This document shows, in pieces, positions 17,062 to 25,844 of a DNA stretch of 64,000 nt. Position 1 is the first letter of the stretch; each line of letters starts with the position of its first letter. Below the pieces are notes generated by a model. It had not been told where the DNA came from and did not search any database. It saw nothing but the letters and a program-made list of their open reading frames with translations. A program made the position numbers and the translations under genes. Source of the stretch: an uncultured Bacteroidales bacterium (GTDB taxonomy: Bacteria > Bacteroidota > Bacteroidia > Bacteroidales > UBA932). The stretch covers positions 1-64,000 of the forward strand of contig ONXC01000001.1 in NCBI GenBank assembly GCA_900321715.1, given 5' to 3'.

Positions 17062-19278
17062 ATGAAGAAAATCCTATTCCTGATTGCTCTCATTTGCATG
17101 GCAGCCACTCCCGGCGCAAACGCCAGGAAAAAGCCACAGGTCAAACAGCATACCGTAGTTGAAGTGCCCAAGGTGCAGCCGCAGCTCATAGAGATTGAAA
17201 CGGAAAACACCCAGCTCCTTCTCCGGACCACAGAAAAAGGAGAGCTGCAGCAGGTGCGCTACGGCAGGAAGCTGGACACGGCCCCATTCAGGAGCACCGG
17301 TAAGCGGACTGCCCGCGCCTATCCCACCGCCGGCGGTTATACGCCCGATGACGCAGCCCTTGCCGTAACTTACCCGGACGGCAGCCTGAACACGGAACTA
17401 TACGTGACCGGCGTGGCGCAAAAACAGGCCGATGGCGTAGCTACAACGGAGATTTCACTCAAGGATTACGTAACCCTCCTGGAGGTGAAACTGGTATATG
17501 AGGCATACCTCAAAGAAGATGTGATCGCCTCTCATAGTGAGATCACAAATCCCGGGAAGAAGCCGGTTACCCTCACCAGCTTTGCATCGGCCTCACTGAA
17601 TGTCCCCGGAGAGGAATTCCTCCTCACGCAGTTCCACGGAGACTGGGCTTTTGAGATGCAGGTAGAACGCACTCCCGTGCCTTACGGCCTTACCAGCATT
17701 GAGACAAGAAGGGGCGTCCAGACCACCCAGAGGGCAAATCCTTCCTTTGTCCTTAGTGTCAATGCCCGTGAATTCAGCGAAACCTCCGGAGACGTAATTG
17801 CCGGAGCCCTTGAGTGGAGCGGCAACTACAAGATTGACTTCTCCCGCGGCACTGGCGGCAGCGTGGACATCATAGCCGGAATCAACCCCTTCAACTCTGC
17901 TTACCCCCTTGCTCCCGGGACAACTTTCCAGACCCCCAGGATGCTGTGGACCTTCAGTTCAAATGGTGCAGGTGATGCTTCCAGGAGTTTCCACAGGTGG
18001 GCACGCAGGCATCAGGTGTATAGGGGCGGAGAGATCAATCCCACCCTCCTGAACAGCTGGGAAGGCGCCTACTTCACATTCAAGACTCCGGTCCTTACGG
18101 CCATGATTGACGACGCCGCGGCAATGGGCCTGGAACTTTTCGTTCTGGACGACGGCTGGTTTGCAAAGGACTTCCCCCGCAACGACGACTCCCAGGGCCT
18201 TGGAGACTGGGAACTGAACACTGACAAGATCCCGGAAGGCATTGATTACCTGGCATCATACGCCCACGATAAAGGTATCAAATTCGGCATCTGGATAGAG
18301 CCTGAGATGGTGAACCCCAAGAGTAACCTCGCCGCCGCGCATCCTGACTGGGTGGTCCGTTCCCCAGGCCGTGAGATCCTCCAGGAGCGTAACCAGTGGA
18401 TCCTGGACCTGTCCAATCCTGCAGTCCAGGACTTTGTGTACGGAGTCTTTGATGGAACAATGGCTCTCTCCGACAAGATTGACTACATCAAGTGGGACTG
18501 CAACCGTCCCGTGGAGAGCATGGGCTCAGATTACCTTGGAGCGCAGCAGAACCGCTTCTACATTGAGTATATCCAGGGCTTCTACAATGTTGTCAGGAGG
18601 ATACGTGAAAAGTACCCGGACGTAATCGTTCAGTGCTGCTCCAGCGGCGGAGCCCGCGTGGACTACGGCGCCATGAAGTATTTCAACGAGTTCTGGGTAA
18701 GTGACAACACGGACGCCATAACCCGCCTCAAGATCCAGTACGGCACCTCCATGCTATATCCGGCATGCCTTCACGGCTCACATGTATCGGCCGTCCCCAA
18801 TCACCAGACCGGAAACATGACTCCCCTGAAGTTCCGCTTTGACGTTGCCTGCACAGGCCGCCTTGGAATGGAGCTCCAGCCAAAGAATATGACAGCGGAT
18901 GAACGCGCCTTCGCGTCCCGCTGCATAGAGTCTTACAAGCAGTACAGGGACCTTGTGTTCACCGGAGACCTTTACAGGCTTGGAGATCCCTGGAACACAG
19001 ACCTTTACAGCCTTATGTATGTGTCTGAGGATAAATCCCGCGCAGTTCTCTTTGCCTATTCCACCACCTTCCGCAGCCGCGCCCTTGAAGCGCCTGTGGT
19101 TAAACTCCAGGGCCTTGACCCTTCAAAGACATATAAGGTGACAGAGCTCAACACGGAGCACAGCTGCTGGTGGGGAAACAATCAATCCTTCAAGGGAGAT
19201 TATCTCACGCTTGAAGGATTGGATGTGGAATTCCGGCGTATGTTTGATTCCGCCGTTTTCTATATTACTGCTCAGTAA
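17062..19278 (+). CDS. GH36 alpha-galactosidase
   Basis: 738 residues from the ATG at 17062 (signal peptide ending near NARKK). Retaining alpha-galactosidase of family GH36. It has an N-terminal beta-supersandwich and a catalytic barrel with FVLDDGWF, IWIEPEMVN, DYIKWDCNRP (nucleophile Asp near residue 478) and WVSDNTDAITR (acid/base Asp near 548). A C-terminal beta domain follows. The length is normal for bacterial GH36. It would remove terminal alpha-galactose from oligosaccharides in the periplasm; alpha-GalNAc activity cannot be excluded and would fit the amino-sugar genes downstream. It converges on the tyrosine-phosphatase gene with no gap between the stop codons. Confidence 0.92.
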   Translation: MKKILFLIALICMAATPGANARKKPQVKQHTVVEVPKVQPQLIEIETENTQLLLRTTEKGELQQVRYGRKLDTAPFRSTGKRTARAYPTAGGYTPDDAALAVTYPDGSLNTELYVTGVAQKQADGVATTEISLKDYVTLLEVKLVYEAYLKEDVIASHSEITNPGKKPVTLTSFASASLNVPGEEFLLTQFHGDWAFEMQVERTPVPYGLTSIETRRGVQTTQRANPSFVLSVNAREFSETSGDVIAGALEWSGNYKIDFSRGTGGSVDIIAGINPFNSAYPLAPGTTFQTPRMLWTFSSNGAGDASRSFHRWARRHQVYRGGEINPTLLNSWEGAYFTFKTPVLTAMIDDAAAMGLELFVLDDGWFAKDFPRNDDSQGLGDWELNTDKIPEGIDYLASYAHDKGIKFGIWIEPEMVNPKSNLAAAHPDWVVRSPGREILQERNQWILDLSNPAVQDFVYGVFDGTMALSDKIDYIKWDCNRPVESMGSDYLGAQQNRFYIEYIQGFYNVVRRIREKYPDVIVQCCSSGGARVDYGAMKYFNEFWVSDNTDAITRLKIQYGTSMLYPACLHGSHVSAVPNHQTGNMTPLKFRFDVACTGRLGMELQPKNMTADERAFASRCIESYKQYRDLVFTGDLYRLGDPWNTDLYSLMYVSEDKSRAVLFAYSTTFRSRALEAPVVKLQGLDPSKTYKVTELNTEHSCWWGNNQSFKGDYLTLEGLDVEFRRMFDSAVFYITAQ

Positions 19279-20802
19279 TTATTCAAGCATCAGTGCCCGG
19301 AAGTCATCGATGACGTCCTGGCTTACTCCCGCAACGTCAACCAGATACTTCTGAACGCCCTCGGCGAATGTGCCGTCACCGGCGAGTTCCCAGAAATAGG
19401 GGACTACGTCGCTGTACACCCATGCCATACGGGTGTTCTTGAAGATGGGCTGGGGATTGCTCTTCTTGTCTGAGCTGGAAACGCTGTATCCCACGGGGGC
19501 AAAGTAGGTGAGCTCATACTCCTTGGCGATGTCTCCTTCCCTTACGCCCAGAAGGCCCAGGATAAGAATACCAAGGGTTCCCGTACGGTCACGGCCCAGG
19601 GAGCAGTGGAAATGCACGGGCTTATTTGCCTTTACACTGTTGTAGACAAACATGAAGCACTCTTTTGTCTTCTCCTTGTCAGACACCAGCATGGTCTTTC
19701 CGCCCTGTTCGATAACGGGAGCGCAGTGGTCCAGACCCTCAACTGCAGGGGTGAACATGACATCACTGTTGCCGCGGAGGTCAAGTTCTGCCTTGATGCC
19801 TTCAAACACAACTTCCTTTTCTCCCTGTGCGTTGAGAGGATATGGACTCCATTTCTCATTCAGACGGCCGCCGCGGTAGATCTTGCGGTATTTGATGGTC
19901 TTTCCGTCCAATGTCTTCCAGCCGCCGAAGTCTCTGGCGTTACGTGCGCCGCCGCCTTTGATATTACCCTTCTGAGGGTCTCCGAGGAAATAAACCTGGT
20001 GCAGGCTTCCCTTGGTGCTGAAATTACCCTGGGCAAGGACTTTTCCGCCGGCTGTGGTTACGCTGTAGGTATATTTGTCATTAGGAACCAGATTGGTAAT
20101 ATTCACATAAAGTGCGCCTTCTGCTATGTCCAGGTCTCCGGACCAGCCAAGTTCATCTTCCATGTGGAGTTTCATGGCACCGCTTTCCAGGGCGTCCTGG
20201 CTCCAGCGGATGCTATACTGACAGGGCATGTCTCCGTCAGGCCATTCATCGCCCCAGTTTTCCCAGGTGAGATTGACGCCGTCAAAACCGCCGTAATAGT
20301 CAAATATCTTGGTGTCCTGAGTGCAGGTTTTGTCCTGATAGGTTACCTCTGTGAGGAATTTTTCAGTGAGCAGGCTGTTTGCCTGAAGGACGTCTCCGTT
20401 TTTGAATTCGGGAGCTGCACCGGCCATCAGATCCCCATCCTGGGTAATGTCCACAAGAATCATCCTTTTAGGTATGGACATGGTAATATCTGAAGTCCTC
20501 TTTTTCTGTTTTGTGGTTTTTTCACATGTGATGGTGACGGAGATGTTCTCCCCGGCCGCGCCGCTGCTGGGGTTGACCTTAATCCAGCTGGAACCGGGCT
20601 CTGCAGTCCAGTCCATGTTGGTTGAGAACTTCAGGGTGGCAGTTCCGCCTTCTCCTCCGAAGTGGAATTCCTGGTCTCCGATTATGGTGAAGACGGGCTC
20701 GGTCTCATCACCGGTCTCAGTTCCGGAATCTGTTGTTCCCGCGTTGCAGAATGTGAACATGGGAAGAACAAGCAGGGAAGCAAATAGTTTTGTAAGATTC
20801 AT
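19279..20802 (-). CDS. BACON-domain tyrosine phosphatase lipoprotein (Y_phosphatase3)
   Basis: 507 residues. The signal peptide has a possible lipobox FTFC (~residue 19). A BACON-like beta domain (~37-125: FSTNMDWTAEPGSSWIKVNPSSG, then VDITQDG) is followed by a fibronectin-like segment and, from about 285, a dual-specificity/Y_phosphatase3 domain. That domain opens GARNARDFGGWKT and has the CX5R loop HCSLGRDRTG at about residue 399. Such exported phosphatases are widespread in Bacteroidota next to glycan genes; the substrate could be a phosphoprotein, phosphoinositide or phosphosugar. It is last in the minus-strand run pfkB, melibiase, phosphatase, 18 nt after the melibiase gene. Catalytic residues look complete. 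Confidence 0.87.
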   Translation of the reverse strand: MNLTKLFASLLVLPMFTFCNAGTTDSGTETGDETEPVFTIIGDQEFHFGGEGGTATLKFSTNMDWTAEPGSSWIKVNPSSGAAGENISVTITCEKTTKQKKRTSDITMSIPKRMILVDITQDGDLMAGAAPEFKNGDVLQANSLLTEKFLTEVTYQDKTCTQDTKIFDYYGGFDGVNLTWENWGDEWPDGDMPCQYSIRWSQDALESGAMKLHMEDELGWSGDLDIAEGALYVNITNLVPNDKYTYSVTTAGGKVLAQGNFSTKGSLHQVYFLGDPQKGNIKGGGARNARDFGGWKTLDGKTIKYRKIYRGGRLNEKWSPYPLNAQGEKEVVFEGIKAELDLRGNSDVMFTPAVEGLDHCAPVIEQGGKTMLVSDKEKTKECFMFVYNSVKANKPVHFHCSLGRDRTGTLGILILGLLGVREGDIAKEYELTYFAPVGYSVSSSDKKSNPQPIFKNTRMAWVYSDVVPYFWELAGDGTFAEGVQKYLVDVAGVSQDVIDDFRALMLE

Positions 20803-20820
20803 AAGTTATGTTATTAAAGA

Positions 20821-22647
20821 TTATTTCACTTCAATGAGGTAATTGCCTTCAAAAGAGGGTGTGATAACGGGATTGGAGCCATCAAGGAAATACGTTGTGG
20901 GGATATCCTTGGTGTATTCCGTTACGGTATAGCTGCGTGAAGGGTCAAGGCCGCGGAGGGTGATGGGCTCACCATTCCATGACGGGGCATAGAAGGAATA
21001 GTATAGGGCTCCGTCCTTTTCAATGACGTGGGCCTCGGGTTTGTCTATACCATATGTATAGAGGTCTCCGCGATAAATGCCCTTGGAGAGCATCTTTTCC
21101 TTATAGATAGGCACCCACTTGCGGAGGAGCTCCTCCTTTTCAGGGGTAAGGAGGCTGCCGCCGGATTCCTTGGCATCCGGATTTGGCTCCGGCCAGGTGA
21201 ATTTTGTGCCGATAATGCCTCCCACACCAATCTGGGAAGCAAAATCAAGACCGCCGTCGGAGAGTTCTACGTGGTCTGCGTAGTATGCCAGAGAGGGAGC
21301 AAGGGCTGCATAGACTTTCCTCTTCTGACGGATTTGGGCGCTGGAAGTGGGGTCAGATGCCACCGCCTGGTTCATGTAGGGAAGGTAGAAGTAGTTCACG
21401 GCGCAGCCGCAGGGGCATATCTGGACCACTGAACCGGGCTTAATGGCCTGGGCGCGTTCATAAAGGTGCTGGAAGAACTCCGGATGACGCTCCTGGGCCT
21501 CTCCGGGATACTCAAGCCCACTGGCGGGGTTGTAGTCCGGGCCGCTCAGGTTGAGGTGCTGGCCGTCCAGCTTGAAGCCGTCAAAGCCCCACTTTGCAAG
21601 GAACATGTCCACAAGGTCCTCAGTGTATTCCCATGTATAGGGATTGACGGGGGAGAGGTACCAGCTGTCCCACCAGGAGATATCCTCATGGGAGCCGTCT
21701 TTCTGGACCAGAAGCATTTCAGGGTGCTCCTTTGCAATGGAACTCTCAGGGTCTGCGGCCATGGGAGCCCACCAGATCTTGGCCTTGAGGCCTGCCGCAT
21801 GAACTGCGTCGGTCATGCGCTTCATACCTTCAGGGCCGATACGGTCATTGGTGGTCCAGTCTCCTTCGCAGATCTGGTAGCCGTCGTCAATGTCCACCCA
21901 CTTGAAGCCAAGCTCCACAACTTTGGGAAGCGTGCCGATTACTTCATCTACGGTGAAAGTGCGCTCATAGCCCCATGCGCACCACACAGGCTCGTAGGCA
22001 TCATCGGGAGATACCGGCATCTCATACTCGTAGGTGTCCTGCATATACTCCGAGAAATCCCTTAAGGGCCTGAAGAAATCTCCCTTTCCCTCCCACACAA
22101 ACTGCGTGAGGGCAAAAAGGGTGTCTCCGGGCTCAAGCACAACAGGGGAATCCAGTTCCAGGAGGATGGAGGCCTTTGCCTTATTCCCCTTTCTCTGAAC
22201 GGGGAAGTTCACGGTTTCAAGGCAGGGGCCGGCCAGGCCCACGCTAAGGTTTTTATCGGCCGTCCAGAGGCTTACCATGGGGATGCCGCCGCCGTAGTCT
22301 GGATCATTCATTCCAAGGTAGTTCTTCTGGTAGAAGTCCTTTGTGACGGGCAGCACCCAGTCCTTGCGCTCTGCGGTGGATGAAGGCTGGAGGGACCATA
22401 TGTCATCTCCTTCAATGGTGATGGCCGATGTTTCCATGGCATCTACAAGGAGGTCCTTGCCGGTGGTGTTCACAAAGCCGATGTTCCTGAGGGTCATTCC
22501 GTCATGTCCCGGAACGGGCGCGGCGTCTACCACAACCTCAAATCCTTTTACGGCCTTTCCCTTGTAGAAAACTGTGTCCTGAGCTGCGGGGCCGGAGCAT
22601 GTTGCGGCCAGAACGGCAGCCGATGCTATTATGAGAATTCTTTTCAT
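20821..22647 (-). CDS. Melibiase-like glycoside hydrolase (GH36/GH27 clan) lipoprotein
   Basis: 608 residues from the ATG at 22647, with lipobox AATC. The catalytic barrel shows WVDIDDGYQ, KIWWAPMAADP, GFDGFKLDGQH (candidate nucleophile Asp near residue 361) and a later SDPTSS (candidate acid/base Asp near 430), the pattern of clan GH-D alpha-galactosidases. It is clearly different from the GH36 enzyme at 17062, so the pair may split substrates such as alpha-Gal and alpha-GalNAc or different linkages. The gene sits 4 nt after the PfkB kinase, within the divergent arm of the DeoR-controlled locus, pointing to a shared sugar. Exact family assignment is uncertain. Confidence 0.78.
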   Translation of the reverse strand: MKRILIIASAAVLAATCSGPAAQDTVFYKGKAVKGFEVVVDAAPVPGHDGMTLRNIGFVNTTGKDLLVDAMETSAITIEGDDIWSLQPSSTAERKDWVLPVTKDFYQKNYLGMNDPDYGGGIPMVSLWTADKNLSVGLAGPCLETVNFPVQRKGNKAKASILLELDSPVVLEPGDTLFALTQFVWEGKGDFFRPLRDFSEYMQDTYEYEMPVSPDDAYEPVWCAWGYERTFTVDEVIGTLPKVVELGFKWVDIDDGYQICEGDWTTNDRIGPEGMKRMTDAVHAAGLKAKIWWAPMAADPESSIAKEHPEMLLVQKDGSHEDISWWDSWYLSPVNPYTWEYTEDLVDMFLAKWGFDGFKLDGQHLNLSGPDYNPASGLEYPGEAQERHPEFFQHLYERAQAIKPGSVVQICPCGCAVNYFYLPYMNQAVASDPTSSAQIRQKRKVYAALAPSLAYYADHVELSDGGLDFASQIGVGGIIGTKFTWPEPNPDAKESGGSLLTPEKEELLRKWVPIYKEKMLSKGIYRGDLYTYGIDKPEAHVIEKDGALYYSFYAPSWNGEPITLRGLDPSRSYTVTEYTKDIPTTYFLDGSNPVITPSFEGNYLIEVK

Positions 22648-22651
22648 GATC

Positions 22652-23605
22652 TTAGAATGGGAGTTCCTGTCCAAAGCGTTCCTTGCAGATAGAGCGTACG
22701 GCTTCAAGGGACGTGAAGGCCCCAGTGCCGCCGGCGCCGGTTGTATTCACTGCACCTGTGAGGTTGCCGGCGATCTGGCATAATTCCGGGTCAAGACCTC
22801 TGACAAATGCGCTGATGAAGCCGGAATTGAAGCTGTCTCCTGCGCCGATTGCATCCACGACATCCTTGTTCAGGAAGGCGGGAAGAAGCTTCTGCCAGCC
22901 GTCCTTCTTCACAAGGAGAGACCCCTTGGAACCGCATTTCACCAACATTATGCCGCCAAGATAAGGACGAACCTCATTGATGGCCTCTTCAAGGGTTGCC
23001 TTCCCGGTGAGGGCGCAGAGCTCCTTCTCATTGGGCATGAACACCGTGATCTTGGGAAGCACCTTAGCGTAATCCAGGGCCCATTTCTCCATGGGATCCC
23101 ACTGAGTGTCCAGGGAAACGGTAACGCCCTTTTCCGCCGCAAGGTCAAGCACCTTATGGATATCACGCAGCAGGGCGCTCTGCATAAACAGTGAAGATAG
23201 ATGGATATGCTGGGAGAGGTCGAAGACGCTCTTGTCAATCTCGTCGAATCCCATCACGTCCATGGAGCCCTGATATGTGAGGTTTGCGCGGTCCTCTCCG
23301 TAATTCATACATATGGTTGCGCCGGTGGGGGTGTCTCCGGTGCCGATGAAATGGGTGGCTACGCCCTTTGCCTCAAGTGAGCTCCTCACAAGGTCTCCAA
23401 AGGAATCACGGCCCACAAGGCCCACGAAGCATACCCTGCTTCCCAGGGCTGCGGCGTTGGCGGCAAAGATGGCGGTAGAACTTCCCAGGGTCACCGTCAT
23501 GTCCTTGCAGAACTTCTCCTTACCTATCTCCGGCTCAGACTCTATTCCGTTGAGGATGATGTCCACGTTAAGCTCACCTATGGCGGCTATTTGGTATTTT
23601 TTCAT
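22652..23605 (-). CDS. PfkB-family carbohydrate kinase
   Basis: 317-residue ribokinase-fold kinase. It opens IAAIGELNVDIILNG, has the glycine-rich lid region GSSTAIFAANAAALGSRVCFVGLVGRDSFG, and ends with the PfkB signature DAIGAGDSFNSGF containing the catalytic Asp. It would phosphorylate a sugar or sugar phosphate with ATP in the cytoplasm. Being divergent from a DeoR/AgaR-like regulator and next to AgaS and KbaZ/GatZ-like genes, it is a good candidate for tagatose-6-phosphate kinase, though a ketose or nucleoside kinase is possible. It is first gene of a three-gene minus-strand operon. Confidence 0.88.
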   Translation of the reverse strand: MKKYQIAAIGELNVDIILNGIESEPEIGKEKFCKDMTVTLGSSTAIFAANAAALGSRVCFVGLVGRDSFGDLVRSSLEAKGVATHFIGTGDTPTGATICMNYGEDRANLTYQGSMDVMGFDEIDKSVFDLSQHIHLSSLFMQSALLRDIHKVLDLAAEKGVTVSLDTQWDPMEKWALDYAKVLPKITVFMPNEKELCALTGKATLEEAINEVRPYLGGIMLVKCGSKGSLLVKKDGWQKLLPAFLNKDVVDAIGAGDSFNSGFISAFVRGLDPELCQIAGNLTGAVNTTGAGGTGAFTSLEAVRSICKERFGQELPF

Positions 23606-23753
23606 AGAAATTAGTGTTATTTAACATTGCTAAATTATAAAAAAAGTGCGATAATCTTTCATTTTGGTTTCGTTTTCGATAATAAAAAACATTTCGTTTT
23701 GTTTCAGTTAAAAAAAATAACTATATTTGCCGCAGCACTAAAAACAAACCACT
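23606..23753. promoter_or_regulatory. DeoR/AgaR-type operator and divergent promoter region
   Basis: AT-rich 148-bp region between pfkB and the regulator. Plus-strand promoter: TTTG at 23698-23701 and TATATTTG at 23722-23729 with 20 bp between. TTTC repeats cover 23657-23706: TTTCATTTTGGTTTCG (23657-23672), and a second block TTTCGTTTTGTTTC near 23692-23705 that overlaps the -33 element. These resemble the TTTC-repeat operators described for AgaR of enteric bacteria (recalled, not checked). Autorepression is the simple reading. The 16-bp first block recurs, inverted, at 47696-47711. Confidence 0.6.
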
Positions 23754-24548
23754 ATGGATATTTATGATTCCGCTCAGGGCCGAAGATCTGCCATTCTTCA
23801 ACTTTTAAAGTGCGATTCGTCGGTAAATGTTACTGAGCTCAGTAATCGTTTCGGCGTTTCGGAAGTCACCATACGTAAGGATCTTCGGATCCTCAAGGAA
23901 AGGAAACTGCTAGTAAGGGTGCACGGAGGTGCCATCCTTGGAGCAACATCGGCCTCGGAACCTGCTGCAGAGGAGCGCCATCTCAGTTTCAAGAAGATGG
24001 TGAACATGCGTGAGAAGGAAGCCATCGGCCGCGCTGCGGCAAAATACATAAGGAACGGAGATACTATCCTTGTAGACTCCGGAACCACTGCACTGGAAGT
24101 TGTGAAGAACCTCCAGCCCTTCGATGACCTCACAATCATCACCAATTCCATCAGTGCTATGACGGAAGCCCTTAAGTACAAGAGGTTTAACGTCATCCTC
24201 CTTGGCGGTACGGTGCGCGAGTCCAGTATGTCCATGGTGGGCCCCCTCGCAGAGTCCAACCTCAAGCTTTTCTACTGTGACAAGCTGTTCCTGGGCGTGG
24301 ACAGCTTCTCCGTGGAAACAGGTCTCTCCACCCCCAGCGTGGATGAGGCCAGCACCAACCAGGTGATGATCTCCCGTGCCCGTGAGGTGATTGGTGTCTT
24401 TGACTCGTCAAAGGTGAACAAGCGCGCCCTTGCCTTCATCGCAGAGGTTGACAAGATAAACACCGTAGTTACGGACAATAACCTGCCATCCAACGTGAAA
24501 AGGCAGTTGAAATCCATGAACATAAATGTGGAAACGGTTATTCCTTAA
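23754..24548 (+). CDS. DeoR/GlpR family transcriptional repressor (AgaR-like)
   Basis: 264 residues. An N-terminal winged helix-turn-helix (RRSAILQLLKCDSSVNVTELSNRF..SEVTIRKDL) is followed by the linker RVHGGAI typical of DeoR proteins, then a DeoRC effector domain. That domain has GDTILVDSGTTALEVVKNL, ITNSISAMTEAL and a sugar-phosphate-binding region near FLGVDSF. Such repressors respond to phosphorylated sugars. Neighbours (PfkB kinase, AgaS, KbaZ/GatZ-like) suggest control of galactosamine or tagatose catabolism. It is autoregulated if the TTTC repeats just upstream are its operators. Full length, with a good promoter. Confidence 0.9.
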   Translation: MDIYDSAQGRRSAILQLLKCDSSVNVTELSNRFGVSEVTIRKDLRILKERKLLVRVHGGAILGATSASEPAAEERHLSFKKMVNMREKEAIGRAAAKYIRNGDTILVDSGTTALEVVKNLQPFDDLTIITNSISAMTEALKYKRFNVILLGGTVRESSMSMVGPLAESNLKLFYCDKLFLGVDSFSVETGLSTPSVDEASTNQVMISRAREVIGVFDSSKVNKRALAFIAEVDKINTVVTDNNLPSNVKRQLKSMNINVETVIP

Positions 24549-24717
24549 TAAAAGCGAAACCCGATGAAACAATTTTTTATGGTGCCTTAATGAGCTGATA
24601 ATCATATTGTTATAGTAACAAACAGGTGTTTCGGTTTGAGCGAAGAATAAAAATCAAAACTCAAACCGAAACATTTTTAGATAAAAACAACTATTTTTGT
24701 GTACTGATTTTTAGGAA
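24549..24717 (+). promoter_or_regulatory. AgaS promoter with 14-bp inverted-repeat operator
   Basis: A perfect inverted repeat, TGTTTCGGTTTGAG (24627-24640) and its complement (24660-24673), has a 19-nt spacer. It lies just upstream of a TATTTTTG -7 element at 24692-24699, so a bound regulator would cover the -33 region. A further GAAAC pair, 10 bp apart, is near 24555-24569, close to the regulator's stop codon. The GAAAC/GTTTC halves match the repeats upstream of the regulator gene, so DeoR/AgaR control is likely. Confidence 0.65.
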
Positions 24718-25836
24718 ATGAACTACAATTATAACACTTACAAGGAAATCCTCCAGCAGCCCAAAGTCTGGCTCAAGACCCTGGATTCCATCCGTGCCCA
24801 TAAGCAGGAAATCAAAGACTTCAAGGATAAGTATCTCAATGATGGTTATCAGGTTGTGCTTACCGGTGCCGGAACATCGGCCTACATTGGAGACGCCCTT
24901 GAGCCGGCCCTGTATACTACCAGCTTCAAAGGTGCCCGTGCCATTGCCACCACCGACATAATCACAAATCCCCAGATGTATTTCGATGAGTCCAGCAAGG
25001 TCCTCCTTGTGAGTTTCGCCCGTTCCGGCAACAGCCCGGAAAGCGTAGGTGCCCTGAGGGCCGTGGAAGGCAGCGCCGGTAAGGTGGCCCACATCTTCAT
25101 CACCTGCAACAAGGACGGAGAACTGGCCCAGATGAAGGGTGAGAACATCCTTTGCGTCCTCCTCCCTCCGGAAACCAACGACCTTTCCCTGGCCATGACC
25201 AGCAGCTATTCCACCATGCTGCTCACATGTTCCATGATAGCAAATATAGATCACATTGACCAGGACGTTCCCCTCATCGAGGAAGTTGCCGGCGCCGTTG
25301 AGAAGTCCCTTGAAAAATATGAGGGCGCCATCAAGGAGCTTGCTTCCCGTGACTTTGAGCGTGCAGTGTTCCTTGGCTCCGGCCCCCTCAAGGGCGTAGC
25401 GGAGGAATGCCGCCTCAAGCTGCAGGAGCTCACAGACGGAGCCGTCATGTGCTCCTTCGACTCCTTCCTTGGCTTCCGTCACGGTCCCAAGGCTGTGGTG
25501 AAGCCCAACTCCCTTCTGGTGTACCTGCTTTCTCCCAATCCCAAGGTACGCCGCTATGAACTTGACCTCATCCGTCAGGTAAAGGCCAACAACAACGTCA
25601 AGGGAACCCTTATCATATCGGCCGATGACCCTTCCATAGAGGAATCCTACTATGACCTTGGAATCATCACCGGAATGAATCCTTCAATGCCTCCCTGCTA
25701 CGGCTGCGTAAGCTTTGCCTGGATGGGACAGCTCCTTGGATTCTTCAAATCGCTGGACCTGGGCCTGAGCCCGGACTCTCCTTCCATCTCCGGAAACATC
25801 TCCAGAGTGGTGGAGGGCGTTACCTTATATAATTAA
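24718..25836 (+). CDS. agaS: AgaS-like SIS-domain sugar isomerase/deaminase
   Basis: 372-residue cytoplasmic protein with two SIS (sugar isomerase) domains. VLTGAGTSAYIGDALEPAL and VSFARSGNSPESVGAL form the first phosphosugar site, and VFLGSGPLKGVAEECRLKLQEL the second; SFDSFLGFRHGPKAVV is the AgaS hallmark. AgaS proteins convert galactosamine-6-phosphate to tagatose-6-phosphate with release of ammonia. The context fits: a DeoR/AgaR-like repressor upstream, a KbaZ/GatZ-like gene 8 nt downstream and a PfkB kinase across the divergent promoter. Length is normal. A promoter with an overlapping operator lies directly upstream. Confidence 0.9.
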   Translation: MNYNYNTYKEILQQPKVWLKTLDSIRAHKQEIKDFKDKYLNDGYQVVLTGAGTSAYIGDALEPALYTTSFKGARAIATTDIITNPQMYFDESSKVLLVSFARSGNSPESVGALRAVEGSAGKVAHIFITCNKDGELAQMKGENILCVLLPPETNDLSLAMTSSYSTMLLTCSMIANIDHIDQDVPLIEEVAGAVEKSLEKYEGAIKELASRDFERAVFLGSGPLKGVAEECRLKLQELTDGAVMCSFDSFLGFRHGPKAVVKPNSLLVYLLSPNPKVRRYELDLIRQVKANNNVKGTLIISADDPSIEESYYDLGIITGMNPSMPPCYGCVSFAWMGQLLGFFKSLDLGLSPDSPSISGNISRVVEGVTLYN

Positions 25837-25844
25837 TAAGAACA

